16,633 nucleotides of DNA, from NCBI GenBank assembly GCA_003488965.1, contig DNJW01000382.1, positions 1 to 16,633 of the forward strand. Direction: 5' to 3'. Below the pieces are notes generated by a model. That model was not told the origin of the DNA and made no database searches. It saw only the letters and a program-made list of their open reading frames with translations. The DNA comes from Lachnospiraceae bacterium (GTDB taxonomy: Bacteria; Bacillota; Clostridia; Lachnospirales; Lachnospiraceae). Both the position numbers and the translations under genes were made by a program. Shown here piece by piece: positions 1 to 8,007 of this stretch (position 1 is its first letter; every line of letters begins with the position of its first letter).

Positions 1-919
1 AAAATGCAAGAATTCTTTCATTATAATATAAAAATTCACTTTTTTGCACCCAAATAACATCCTTTTCCCGGCGGAACCAGGTAAGCTGTCTTTTCGCAAA
101 ATGTCTGGTATCCCTTTTTATCAGGTAAACGGCCCGTTCCAAAGAAATTTCTCCTTCCAGCCAGCTTAAGATTTCTTTATATCCAAGCCCCTGCATAGAT
201 ACCATATCCCTTGTGCAACCCGCCTTTTTTAAAAGTGCCACTTCCTTTGCCAGACCGTTTTCCATCATCCGGTCGACCCGTTCCTCAATCCTTTTATACA
301 AGATATCCCTATTGTCGTTTAAAACAAAATAGCAGGCGTTATAAGCCGCATCTTTCCCTCTTTCCGCTTCATTATGCTCCGATATCCTTTTTCCTGTCAG
401 CTTATAAAATTCCAATGCACGGATTACCCTTTTTACATTATTCTCATGAATAGCCGCAGCCGATTTTTCATCCGCTTCCTTCAGCATCTCATGAAGAAAA
501 ACATTTCCCTTTTCCTTTGCCAGTCTTTCCAGTTCTTTCCGGCAGGCAGTATCTTCCTCATTTTCGGTAAAATCAATATCATATAGCACCGACTGGATAT
601 AGAAGCCCGTTCCTCCTGCCAGAATCGGAAGGTTTCCTCTGCTGTAAATTTCTTGTATGCATTTCTTTGCCAGTTTCTGAAAAGTAACGACATTGAAATC
701 CTCGCCGGGCTCGAATATATCAATCAAATGATGACGGATTCCCTGCATTTCTTCCGGACGGATTTTTGCAGAGCCGATATCCATATGCCGGTATACCTGC
801 ATAGAATCTGCCGAAATAATCTCCCCGCCAACCGCTTTGGCCAGCTGTATGGAAAGTTCCGTTTTGCCCACTGCTGTGGGACCTGTTAAAATAATCAGCG
901 GCTGTTTTTTTTCAGTCAT
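1..919 (-). CDS. miaA: tRNA dimethylallyltransferase MiaA (3' end cut by window edge)
   Basis: Transfers a dimethylallyl group from DMAPP to N6 of A37 in tRNAs that read UNN codons, giving i6A37, the substrate of MiaB. The reading frame is open from 919 to the window edge (306 codons, no stop seen); the family is usually about 300-315 residues, so only a few residues are missing. The N-terminus has the P-loop GPTAVGKT (about residues 11-18), then DSMQVYR, and later AGGTGFYIQS, NVKRVIRALE, MQGLGYKEI and a C-terminal RHFAKRQLTWFRR segment, all typical of MiaA. Two ATGs are possible (925 and 919). I chose 919 because the AAAGGA at 932-927 sits 7 nt before it but only 1 nt before the upstream one. 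It starts 11 bp after mutL ends, so it is probably the distal gene of the mutS-mutL-miaA transcript. Confidence 0.96.
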   Translation of the reverse strand, partial: MTEKKQPLIILTGPTAVGKTELSIQLAKAVGGEIISADSMQVYRHMDIGSAKIRPEEMQGIRHHLIDIFEPGEDFNVVTFQKLAKKCIQEIYSRGNLPILAGGTGFYIQSVLYDIDFTENEEDTACRKELERLAKEKGNVFLHEMLKEADEKSAAAIHENNVKRVIRALEFYKLTGKRISEHNEAERGKDAAYNACYFVLNDNRDILYKRIEERVDRMMENGLAKEVALLKKAGCTRDMVSMQGLGYKEILSWLEGEISLERAVYLIKRDTRHFAKRQLTWFRREKDVIWVQKSEFLYYNERILAF

Positions 920-926
920 AGACATT

Positions 927-932
927 TCCTTT
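927..932 (-). promoter_or_regulatory. Ribosome binding site that decides the miaA start
   Basis: AAAGGA read on the minus strand overlaps the mutL stop codon (TAA at 933-931). It is 7 nt from the ATG at 919 and 1 nt from the ATG at 925, so the downstream ATG is the likelier start. Overlap with the mutL stop suggests coupled translation. Confidence 0.7.
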
Positions 933-2880
933 AGCTAACAATCCTTTTAAATTTTTTCTCCAGCTCATATTTGCTCATGGAAATAATGGTAGGTCTCCCA
1001 TGGGGACAATGATACGGGTCCTCTAATGTAAGGAGCTCATTTAAAAGCGCCTCTATTCCCGGAGCATCAAATGCCATATTTCCCTTTACGGCTGCTTTGC
1101 ATGCCATCGTTGCTATTCTCTGGCGTATCACATTCGGCGCACCTTTTATAGGGCCTTCCGAAAGTTCATCTAACAGTTCCGTAAACAGGCGGTCTTCACT
1201 GCAGCCGTATAATTCGGCCGGTACACCCCGTATGGCAAACTCGCTGCCGCCAAAAGCTTCTATTTCAAACCCCATCTGCGCAAAATAATCCGTATATTCC
1301 CGATATACGCTTTCTTCATTTCCTGAAAGAGTAACTATAATAGGCGGATTAAGCATCTGGGACTGCACTTTTTTTTCTTCCAGCTGAGCCATCAATCTTT
1401 CAAATTTCACTTTTTCATGAGCCGCATGCTGGTCGATAATAAAAAGCTTATCATGGAAAACTACCAGCCAATAGGTATCAAAGACCTGTCCCATAATACG
1501 GTATTCTCTTTTTGCATCCTTTGTCAGCATCTTTTCTTCAAACAAATCCATCTGAATAGGATTTTCTGCCAAAAGGCCGGGAATATTTCTCTCCGGCTCC
1601 GGTATTGTTACAGCATCTTCTTTCTGTACATCATAAGGGGATGTATTGCCAGGGGATGAGGGCGGCTGCGTTTTCCGGTTATCCACAAAAAAAGGCTCTT
1701 CTTCTTCCGGTACATGATATATACTTTCTTCGGCTACGGACTTAGGAGTATCCTTTTTTTCGACGGCCGGAGAAAATCCCGTCTGGCAAAACCTTGCTGT
1801 TTCAAAAGGCTCCGGTACATGCTCCGGCATTAACAAGCGCCTGTCTTCTTTTTTTTCCCGAGACTCCTCCAAAATAATTTCAGGAATTAATTCTATGCTA
1901 TGCAAGGTTTCACGGATTTGCATCTCAATAAAATCATACAGCTTCGTCCGGTTCGTAAATCTCACTTCCATCTTGGAAGGGTGTACATTAACATCAATCT
2001 CCCCTGAATGAATTTCAAAATGCAGCACGGCAAAAGGAAATTTATGCTGCATCACGTATTTACGGTATCCTTCTTCAATCGCCTTGCTGATTAAACTGCT
2101 TTTTACAAAGCGTCCGTTAATAAAATATATTTCGAAGTTCCTGTTTGCCCTGTTAATTTCCGGTTTGCCCAAAAAACCATGCATACGGATGCCCTGCCCT
2201 GAAACGTCAACAGGCACCAATGCCCTGGCAACATCTTTTCCGTATATGCGGTAAATAATTTCCTGCAAATTTCCGTTTCCTGATGTATGGAATCGCAGCT
2301 GTCCGTTATTCATATACTTAAAAGATATCTGAGGATTGGACATTGCCATATGTTCCATCAGGTCTGAAATATAGCCGCCTTCCGTCTGAGGATGTTTGAG
2401 GAATTTTTTTCTTACCGGCGTATTAAAAAAAAGATTCCTTACAATAACGGTAGTTCCCTCCGGCGCCCCGATTTCTTCTGTTTCCACTTCTGCTCCGCCT
2501 TCTATCAGATACCGGCTTCCCGTCAATGTATCCCTGGTTTTTGTCATCAGTTCCATACGGGATACAGCGGCAATACTGGAAAGCGCTTCTCCCCTGAATC
2601 CCAGACTGACAATATGGGAAAGGTCTTCCGCCGTGCGTATTTTGCTGGTAGCATGCCGCATAAATGCCAGAGGAATCTGTTCTTTCTCAATGCCGCATCC
2701 GTTATCCGTTATCCTGATAAAAGAAATTCCTCCTTCTTTTATTTCCACCGTTATAGCCGTTGCGCCGGCATCTATGGCATTCTCCAGCAATTCCTTTACT
2801 ACGCTGGAGGGCCGCTCCACCACCTCTCCCGCCGCTATTTTATCTACGGTTTCCTTGCTTAGCATCTGAATCTGTGCCAT
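931..2880 (-). CDS. mutL: DNA mismatch repair endonuclease MutL
   Basis: Mismatch-repair mediator of 649 residues. It is recruited by MutS and, in bacteria lacking MutH, nicks the new strand itself. The N-terminal GHKL ATPase is complete: E30 and N34 in the KELLEN segment, DNGCGI at 59-64, the TSKI lid at 78-81 and GFRGEAL at 94-100. A poorly conserved, charged linker covers about 335-455. The C-terminal domain has the metal-binding endonuclease motif DQHA-x2-E-x4-E at 483-494, plus ACKAAVK and CPHGRP near the end, so this is an active-type endonuclease MutL. A clamp-motif-like QMDLF lies at 443-447, just before that domain. The ATG at 2880 has GGAG 9 nt upstream, inside the end of mutS. It follows mutS by 6 bp and is surely cotranscribed with it. 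Confidence 0.98.
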   Translation of the reverse strand: MAQIQMLSKETVDKIAAGEVVERPSSVVKELLENAIDAGATAITVEIKEGGISFIRITDNGCGIEKEQIPLAFMRHATSKIRTAEDLSHIVSLGFRGEALSSIAAVSRMELMTKTRDTLTGSRYLIEGGAEVETEEIGAPEGTTVIVRNLFFNTPVRKKFLKHPQTEGGYISDLMEHMAMSNPQISFKYMNNGQLRFHTSGNGNLQEIIYRIYGKDVARALVPVDVSGQGIRMHGFLGKPEINRANRNFEIYFINGRFVKSSLISKAIEEGYRKYVMQHKFPFAVLHFEIHSGEIDVNVHPSKMEVRFTNRTKLYDFIEMQIRETLHSIELIPEIILEESREKKEDRRLLMPEHVPEPFETARFCQTGFSPAVEKKDTPKSVAEESIYHVPEEEEPFFVDNRKTQPPSSPGNTSPYDVQKEDAVTIPEPERNIPGLLAENPIQMDLFEEKMLTKDAKREYRIMGQVFDTYWLVVFHDKLFIIDQHAAHEKVKFERLMAQLEEKKVQSQMLNPPIIVTLSGNEESVYREYTDYFAQMGFEIEAFGGSEFAIRGVPAELYGCSEDRLFTELLDELSEGPIKGAPNVIRQRIATMACKAAVKGNMAFDAPGIEALLNELLTLEDPYHCPHGRPTIISMSKYELEKKFKRIVS

Positions 2881-2886
2881 GTTGTT

Positions 2887-5556
2887 TTACTCCGTTTCTA
2901 TGCCGCCCTGCCAGCGGTTTTTCAGCTTATTCTGCAGCCTGTACAACGTATTCAAGGCATCCAAAGGGGTCAAAGTAGTAATGTTAATTTCCTGCAGTTC
3001 TTTTAAAACATCCTCGTCACTGACGGTATCAAAAAAGGAAATTTGTTCCAAATCTACTTCGTCATATTTTTTCTTTGCTGTTTTTTTATCCGTGCCCGTT
3101 TTTACAACAATACTTTGTACTTTTTCAGTAATGTCATTGTCGCTGAGCTGTTCTACAATTTCTTTTGCCCGGTCAATTACCATATCCGGCACTCCAGCCA
3201 GCTTGGCAACCTGTATCCCATAGCTTTTATCGGCACCGCCTTTGATGATTTTGCGTAAAAAGACAATGTCATCTCCCCTTTCCTTGACGGCAATACAATA
3301 ATTATTTACATTGCTCATCTTTCCTTCCAGTTCGGTCAGTTCATGATAATGAGTGGCAAACAGAGTCTTTGCTCCCAAATATTTGCGGTTGCTGATATGT
3401 TCGATAACCGCCCAGGCAATGCTTAAGCCGTCAAAGGTAGATGTTCCCCTGCCAATCTCATCCAGAACCAGAAGACTCTGTGAAGTAGCGTTCCGCAGAA
3501 TATTCGCCACTTCGTTCATTTCTACCATAAAGGTACTCTGGCCGCTCGCCAAATCATCGGATGCCCCTACTCTTGTAAATATCCGGTCCACGATACCGAT
3601 ATCCGCACGGGAAGCAGGCACAAAACTTCCAATCTGTGCCATAAGGACAATCAGCGCCGTCTGCCGCATATAAGTAGATTTACCTGCCATATTCGGTCCG
3701 GTAATTACCGCGATACAGTTCTTGTTATTATCCAGATACGTATCGTTGGAAATAAACATTTCATTGACAATCATCTGCTCTACTACCGGATGCCTGCCTT
3801 CTTTAATGTGAATCAGCCCTTTCTCATTCATATCAGGCCGCACATACTGGTTCCGTTCCGCCACCAGGGAAAGAGATGCAAATACATCCAAAGCTGCCAC
3901 AGCCTTTGCCGTTTTCTGTATCCGTTCTATTTCCCCCGCAATGGCATCCCGGACTTGGCAAAAAAGCTCATATTCTAAAGAATACAGCTTATCTTCTGCA
4001 TTTAATATAGTATCTTCCAGTTCCTTTAAACGGGGAGTCGTATAACGTTCCGCATTGGCTAAAGTCTGCTTACGGACAAAATCTTCCGGAACCATTCCCA
4101 AATAGGAATTGGTCACTTCAAAATAATACCCGAAAACCTTGTTAAACTTAATTCTTAAGTTCTTAATCCCCGTTCTCTCCCTGTCTTCCTCCTCCAAAGC
4201 TGCCAGCCAGTTCTTCCCTTCTGTTTTGGCATTCCGCAGATTATCCACAGTGGCATCAAAACCATCCTTAATCATCCCGCCTTCCCTGACAAGAATGGGA
4301 GGGTCTTCCACGATTGCCCTGTCAATCAGGGAAAAAATATCGGTTAATCCGTCAATATCCCTTTCGATATTTTGAAGAAGAGCACAATCAAAGTCTTTTA
4401 ACACTGTTTTTATGTGAGGCAGCATTTCCAATGAATTGCGGAAAGCAATCAAATCCCTCGGATTTGCCGTTTTGTAGCTGACCTTCCCTAACAGTCTTTC
4501 CAAATCGTAAATAGGATTCAAATATTCCCGGATTTCATCCCGTCCTACAGAATTATTGCATAAAGTTTCCACCGCATCCTGCCGCATCAGAATTTCCTTT
4601 AAGTTAATTAAAGGCTGTTCTATATAACTTCTGAGGGTTCTGGCTCCCATAGCCGTCTTCGTTTTATCCAAAACCCAAAGCAAAGAGCCTTTCTTTTGTT
4701 TTTCCCGAAGCGTCTCTGTCAATTCCAGATTCCTTCTGGTAGAACTGTCAAGAAGCATATATTTGCTTGTAAGATATGGATATAAATGGGTAAAATGGGA
4801 AAGAGAGTTTTTTTGCGTGTCATATAAATACTGCAGCAAAGCTCCCGCCGCTGTAATACCCGCCGGAAAATCTTCAATTCCAAGCCCCGTCAGTACTTGT
4901 ACATGGAAATGGCGCGCCAGACATTTTCTGCAGGCATCGTCATCAAAATAATGGGCCTCTAAAGGATATACTGTAATTCCTAACCGGCTGCGCAAATCGT
5001 CAATATCCGTTCCGCTTACCATAAATGCATCATTGCAGATGATTTCGGAAGGCATATATTTATTTACTTCATCCATCAGCTTCCGTGTATCTTCCACCTC
5101 TGTCATATAATAGTCGCCGGTGGTTACATCCGCCACGGAAATGCCTGTCTTATTAGGGAAATATGCAATGCTCATCAAAAAATTATTTTTTGTTTCTTCC
5201 AAGGCCTGTATATTCAGGTTCGTTCCCGGCGTAACGATACGGGTAACTTCTCGCTTGACCAGCCCCTTTGCCAGTTTAGGATCCTCCATCTGCTCGCAAA
5301 TTGCCACCTTATAACCCTTGGAAACCAGTTTTGTCAAATAGCCATCCACCGCATGGTAAGGGATACCGCACATAGGAGCCCGTTCCTCCAAGCCGCAATT
5401 TTTACCGGTCAGAGTAATTTCCAGTTCTTTTGAAGCGGTCAGCGCATCATCAAAAAACATTTCGTAAAAATCACCGAGTCTATAAAAAAGAATACAATCT
5501 TTGTATTCTTTTTTCGTTTCCATATATTGCTGCATCATAGGCGTTAATTCTGCCAC
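2887..5556 (-). CDS. mutS: DNA mismatch repair protein MutS
   Basis: MutS1-type mismatch sensor of 889 residues, within the normal family length. The mismatch-reading F-x-E motif is present as F30-Y31-E32. The ATPase domain shows Walker A GPNMAGKST at 620-628, the SGQSTFMVEM loop at 671-680, Walker B LLVLDE at 695-700, then GRGTSTFDG and ATHYHEL at 734-740. The C-terminal tail has QISFF at 838-842, matching the beta-clamp-binding motif known in MutS of Gram-positive bacteria. The start is GTG at 5556 with AGAGGA 7 nt upstream; no ATG fits better. It has its own predicted promoter in the 129-bp gap behind miaB, and mutL follows after 6 bp. MutS without the endonuclease motifs of MutS2 excludes that alternative. 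Confidence 0.98.
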   Translation of the reverse strand: MAELTPMMQQYMETKKEYKDCILFYRLGDFYEMFFDDALTASKELEITLTGKNCGLEERAPMCGIPYHAVDGYLTKLVSKGYKVAICEQMEDPKLAKGLVKREVTRIVTPGTNLNIQALEETKNNFLMSIAYFPNKTGISVADVTTGDYYMTEVEDTRKLMDEVNKYMPSEIICNDAFMVSGTDIDDLRSRLGITVYPLEAHYFDDDACRKCLARHFHVQVLTGLGIEDFPAGITAAGALLQYLYDTQKNSLSHFTHLYPYLTSKYMLLDSSTRRNLELTETLREKQKKGSLLWVLDKTKTAMGARTLRSYIEQPLINLKEILMRQDAVETLCNNSVGRDEIREYLNPIYDLERLLGKVSYKTANPRDLIAFRNSLEMLPHIKTVLKDFDCALLQNIERDIDGLTDIFSLIDRAIVEDPPILVREGGMIKDGFDATVDNLRNAKTEGKNWLAALEEEDRERTGIKNLRIKFNKVFGYYFEVTNSYLGMVPEDFVRKQTLANAERYTTPRLKELEDTILNAEDKLYSLEYELFCQVRDAIAGEIERIQKTAKAVAALDVFASLSLVAERNQYVRPDMNEKGLIHIKEGRHPVVEQMIVNEMFISNDTYLDNNKNCIAVITGPNMAGKSTYMRQTALIVLMAQIGSFVPASRADIGIVDRIFTRVGASDDLASGQSTFMVEMNEVANILRNATSQSLLVLDEIGRGTSTFDGLSIAWAVIEHISNRKYLGAKTLFATHYHELTELEGKMSNVNNYCIAVKERGDDIVFLRKIIKGGADKSYGIQVAKLAGVPDMVIDRAKEIVEQLSDNDITEKVQSIVVKTGTDKKTAKKKYDEVDLEQISFFDTVSDEDVLKELQEINITTLTPLDALNTLYRLQNKLKNRWQGGIETE

Positions 5557-5616
5557 TTTTATTTCCTCTGCTTTTCTTTAGAATTAGTACGGCATATATG
5601 TTGCGTATCCGTTCAT

Positions 5617-5645
5617 AATATAGCACAAAATATTGGGTTTGTAAA
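5617..5645 (-). promoter_or_regulatory. Predicted sigma-A promoter of mutS-mutL-miaA
   Basis: Minus strand: -35 TTTACA (5645-5640), a 17-bp spacer, and -10 TATATT (5622-5617). Each hexamer differs from consensus by one base. The expected transcript start near 5610 gives a leader of roughly 50 nt before the mutS GTG. It lies in the 129-bp gap after miaB, in which I see no convincing terminator, so read-through from miaB may also contribute. Confidence 0.7.
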
Positions 5646-5685
5646 TTTAGTTTATAAATTTCTTTTCCGGCTGTGGGGTCTGTCA

Positions 5686-7140
5686 TTATGCATCATGCAT
5701 CTTTACCGCTTCCCCCAAATAATAAAACCCATGGCACTCCGCTAGCCGTACGTCTACAATTTTCCCAATCAGCGTCTTATCTCCCGGAAAATGGACAATG
5801 GTATTGTTGGAAAGGCGGCCTGTGATGAGGCTGGTATCCTGGGTATTTACCTCTTCCGCAAGAGCCGGAAGTACTTGCCCCTCCAGCAGGGATACCCGTT
5901 TTTTTGCAGTTTCCTGCACTGTTTTTAACAATTTGTCAAAGCCTTCTTTCACGATATCTTCCGGTACCTGATTGGGCATGGAAGCGGCAGGCGTTCCTGT
6001 GCGCTTGGAATAAATGAAGGTAAAGGCATTATCAAATTGCACTTTTTTTACAACATCAATGGTTTCTTCCACATCGGCCATTGTTTCTCCCGGAAAGCCT
6101 ACTATAATGTCGGTGGTAATTGCAATATCCGGAATTTCTCTGCGTATTTTTTCTGCCAATGCCAGATACTGTTCTTTTGTATAGCGTCTGTTCATGGCCT
6201 GCAGGATGCGGGTAGAACCGGATTGCAGGGGAAGATGCAGATGGCGGCATATTTTTTTTGATTCTTTCATGACCTGTATCAGTTCGTCGGATAAATCCTT
6301 AGGATGGGAGGTCATAAAACGGATTCTTTTGATGCCTTCTATTTTTTCTGCTTCTTTCAGCAGCCCGGCAAAGCTTATGGGATTTTTCAGATTTTTTCCA
6401 TAGGAATTTACATTTTGCCCAAGGAGCATAATTTCAATCACACCGTCGGCGGCTAAGGTTTCTATTTCCTTTAAAATATCTTTCGGCTCGCGGCTTCTTT
6501 CTCTTCCTCTGACATAGGGCACAATACAATAACTGCAAAAATTATTGCAGCCAAACATAATATTAATACCGGATTTAAAAGGATATTTGCGCTCCACAGG
6601 CAAATCCTCTACAATCTGGTCTGTGTTCTCCCATATGTCAATAACTGGTCTGTTTGATTCCAGCATCGTACAGAGCAGCTCTGCAAATTTAAAAATATTG
6701 TGTGTACCAAAAATCAAATCCACAAAACGGTAACTTTTCTGTATTTTTTCAACCGCACTTTCTTCCTGCATCATACAACCGCATAATGCGATTTTCATAT
6801 GAGGATTTTTCTTTTTAAAGCCGTTTAAAACGCCAAGTCTGCCATATACTCTCTGGTTGGCATTATCTCTTACTGTACAAGTATTATAGATGACTAAGTC
6901 CGCCTCTTCTGAGTCTGTCAGCCGGTAACCGGCGCATTCCAATATTCCGGATAATTTCTCGCTGTCTCTTGCATTCATCTGGCAGCCGAAGGTGATAACC
7001 GAAGCGGTCAATATATGTCCCAGCTTTTCGCTCTCCTTTTCGATATGCCGCTGCAATTTCGCAATATAATAATATTGTCTTTCCGGTTCTTCCATAGGCG
7101 GTTCGCTATTGACAGCCATGTTTCTGTTTCCATACATCAT
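5686..7140 (-). CDS. miaB: tRNA-2-methylthio-N6-dimethylallyladenosine synthase MiaB
   Basis: Radical-SAM methylthiotransferase of 484 residues that converts i6A37, the MiaA product, to ms2i6A37. The N-terminal UPF0004 domain carries the three auxiliary-cluster cysteines C53 (ITFGCQMNARDSEK), C88 (NTCTVRDNA) and C122 (CGCM). The radical-SAM cluster is C198-x3-C202-x2-C205 in FGCNNFCSYC, followed by VRGRERSR, the usual MiaB wording. A TRAM domain occupies roughly the last 70 residues. The 45-residue extension before the first domain is normal for clostridial MiaB. The ATG at 7140 has AAAGGA 7 nt upstream. It starts 4 bp after the preceding unnamed gene, so the two are cotranscribed. MtaB and RimO are less likely, given the QMNARDSEK and VRGRERSR wording. 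Confidence 0.96.
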   Translation of the reverse strand: MMYGNRNMAVNSEPPMEEPERQYYYIAKLQRHIEKESEKLGHILTASVITFGCQMNARDSEKLSGILECAGYRLTDSEEADLVIYNTCTVRDNANQRVYGRLGVLNGFKKKNPHMKIALCGCMMQEESAVEKIQKSYRFVDLIFGTHNIFKFAELLCTMLESNRPVIDIWENTDQIVEDLPVERKYPFKSGINIMFGCNNFCSYCIVPYVRGRERSREPKDILKEIETLAADGVIEIMLLGQNVNSYGKNLKNPISFAGLLKEAEKIEGIKRIRFMTSHPKDLSDELIQVMKESKKICRHLHLPLQSGSTRILQAMNRRYTKEQYLALAEKIRREIPDIAITTDIIVGFPGETMADVEETIDVVKKVQFDNAFTFIYSKRTGTPAASMPNQVPEDIVKEGFDKLLKTVQETAKKRVSLLEGQVLPALAEEVNTQDTSLITGRLSNNTIVHFPGDKTLIGKIVDVRLAECHGFYYLGEAVKMHDA

Positions 7141-7144
7141 CTGT

Positions 7145-7894
7145 TTATCCTTTCAAAAATAATTTTTGCCGGTACAAATAGGCCCGTCCCAATTTACCGG
7201 TCCTTTCTGTTATGTCAAGATAAGTTAATATATGCAGTGTTATTCCGGCAGCTTTCAAAGATATTTTTGCCGTTTGAGATAAATCCTTAACCGTAAATAC
7301 TTCCGGCAGAGTTTCCGGCAGAAACTGCAGATAATCTTCCCTTTTTTCAATAACTACTTCATCAAACAGGGCCACCGGAATCCTGTCATAACGGCAGGAG
7401 CCTTTTTTCCTGTCTTTGCTCCATCCATTTAACAAGCGATATTCTTCCATGTCTATTAACGGAAAAATAAAATGAAGCCTCTCATTTTTCAGATAATTCT
7501 TAATGCGGTACAGCTCGGCAAAAGCCCCATAGGCGCTCCCTGTCAAAGGGCTTTTCCGTCTCGGTGAAAATTCTCCTGTCCCTTCATCTATCCATATCAG
7601 CCATTTATAATGAGGAATCGGATAAATTACAGTAACCGGATATTCCGCCAAAAATGCATCCAGCTTGGCGCGTATTTTATAAAAATTGCCGTTTTGGATT
7701 TCATAAACGGCATTTCCGGTAAAAATATCCGCCACATAGTTCCCTATAGGCACTTCATGCATTTTCTCATCAGGTGCATAATAATTCTTAAGCATTGCAT
7801 GCAAGGTTTTTTCCTTAAGGGTTCCAATCCCTTCCCTTTCCCTGGGCATTCCGACTATTTTATTTTTCGCCGCTTCAAATCTTTTCTGATTCAT
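7145..7894 (-). CDS. Uncharacterized protein with PD-(D/E)XK-like core and C-terminal winged-helix-like segment
   Basis: I do not recognise a named family. The 249 residues seem to form two parts. Residues 20-105 resemble a PD-(D/E)XK nuclease core: E28 in a helix, D56 in NYVADI, then E65-x-Q67 in VYEIQNG, followed by a basic helix (FYKIRAKL) and a strand (PVTVIYPI). Gln in place of the usual Lys is a known variation of this fold. Residues 199-242 (FTVKDLSQTAKISLKAAG, ending GRAYLYR) read like a winged helix-turn-helix. The middle has conserved-looking aromatic and basic segments. The start at ATG 7894 is preferred; an in-frame GTG at 7945 would place 17 extra residues inside a strong hairpin. 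miaB follows after 4 bp. DNA or RNA binding is inferred, and no substrate can be given. Confidence 0.8.
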   Translation of the reverse strand: MNQKRFEAAKNKIVGMPREREGIGTLKEKTLHAMLKNYYAPDEKMHEVPIGNYVADIFTGNAVYEIQNGNFYKIRAKLDAFLAEYPVTVIYPIPHYKWLIWIDEGTGEFSPRRKSPLTGSAYGAFAELYRIKNYLKNERLHFIFPLIDMEEYRLLNGWSKDRKKGSCRYDRIPVALFDEVVIEKREDYLQFLPETLPEVFTVKDLSQTAKISLKAAGITLHILTYLDITERTGKLGRAYLYRQKLFLKG

Positions 7895-7921
7895 ATCCGT
7901 ATCTCTGAAAAATTTAATAGA

Positions 7922-7955
7922 AAAAGCGAAAATGCTGTATTGCACTTCCGCTTTT
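7922..7955 (-). terminator. Strong 14-bp hairpin between trpS and the unnamed gene (second terminator or leader element)
   Basis: Arms 7922-7935 and 7942-7955 pair over 14 bp (two G-U pairs in the minus transcript) around a 6-nt loop AATACA. On the minus strand the 3' arm runs into TTTTTC, so it could act as a backup terminator for trpS. It lies only 27 nt before the preferred start of the next gene, so it could instead be a leader or attenuator structure. I see no convincing promoter between it and the trpS terminator. Confidence 0.5.
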
Positions 7956-7975
7956 CAAGCAGAAAAATCCGTTTT

Positions 7976-8003
7976 AAAAAGTTTCTATCCGAAGAGATGA
8001 AAC
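7976..8003 (-). terminator. Rho-independent terminator of trpS
   Basis: Beginning 4 nt after the trpS stop, the minus strand forms GTTTC-ATC / GAT-A-GAAAC (8 bp with one bulged A, loop TCTTCG), followed directly by TTTTT (7980-7976). Confidence 0.7.
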
Positions 8004-8007
8004 ATAC

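Noticed and set aside
2392..2869. Two long overlapping plus-strand frames (156 and 157 residues) antisense to the mutL N-terminus
   Set aside because: They lie opposite the highly conserved GHKL ATPase codons, lack ribosome sites and show shadow-frame composition.
5480..5686. Minus-strand 68-residue frame starting at the miaB stop (TAATG overlap)
   Set aside because: It crosses the predicted mutS promoter and runs out of frame into the mutS start; it has no ribosome site and no recognisable protein pattern.
7895..7945. GTG start at 7945 for the unnamed gene upstream of miaB
   Set aside because: The GTG lies inside the 14-bp hairpin and its only G-rich stretch is directly adjacent, so the ATG at 7894 is more plausible.
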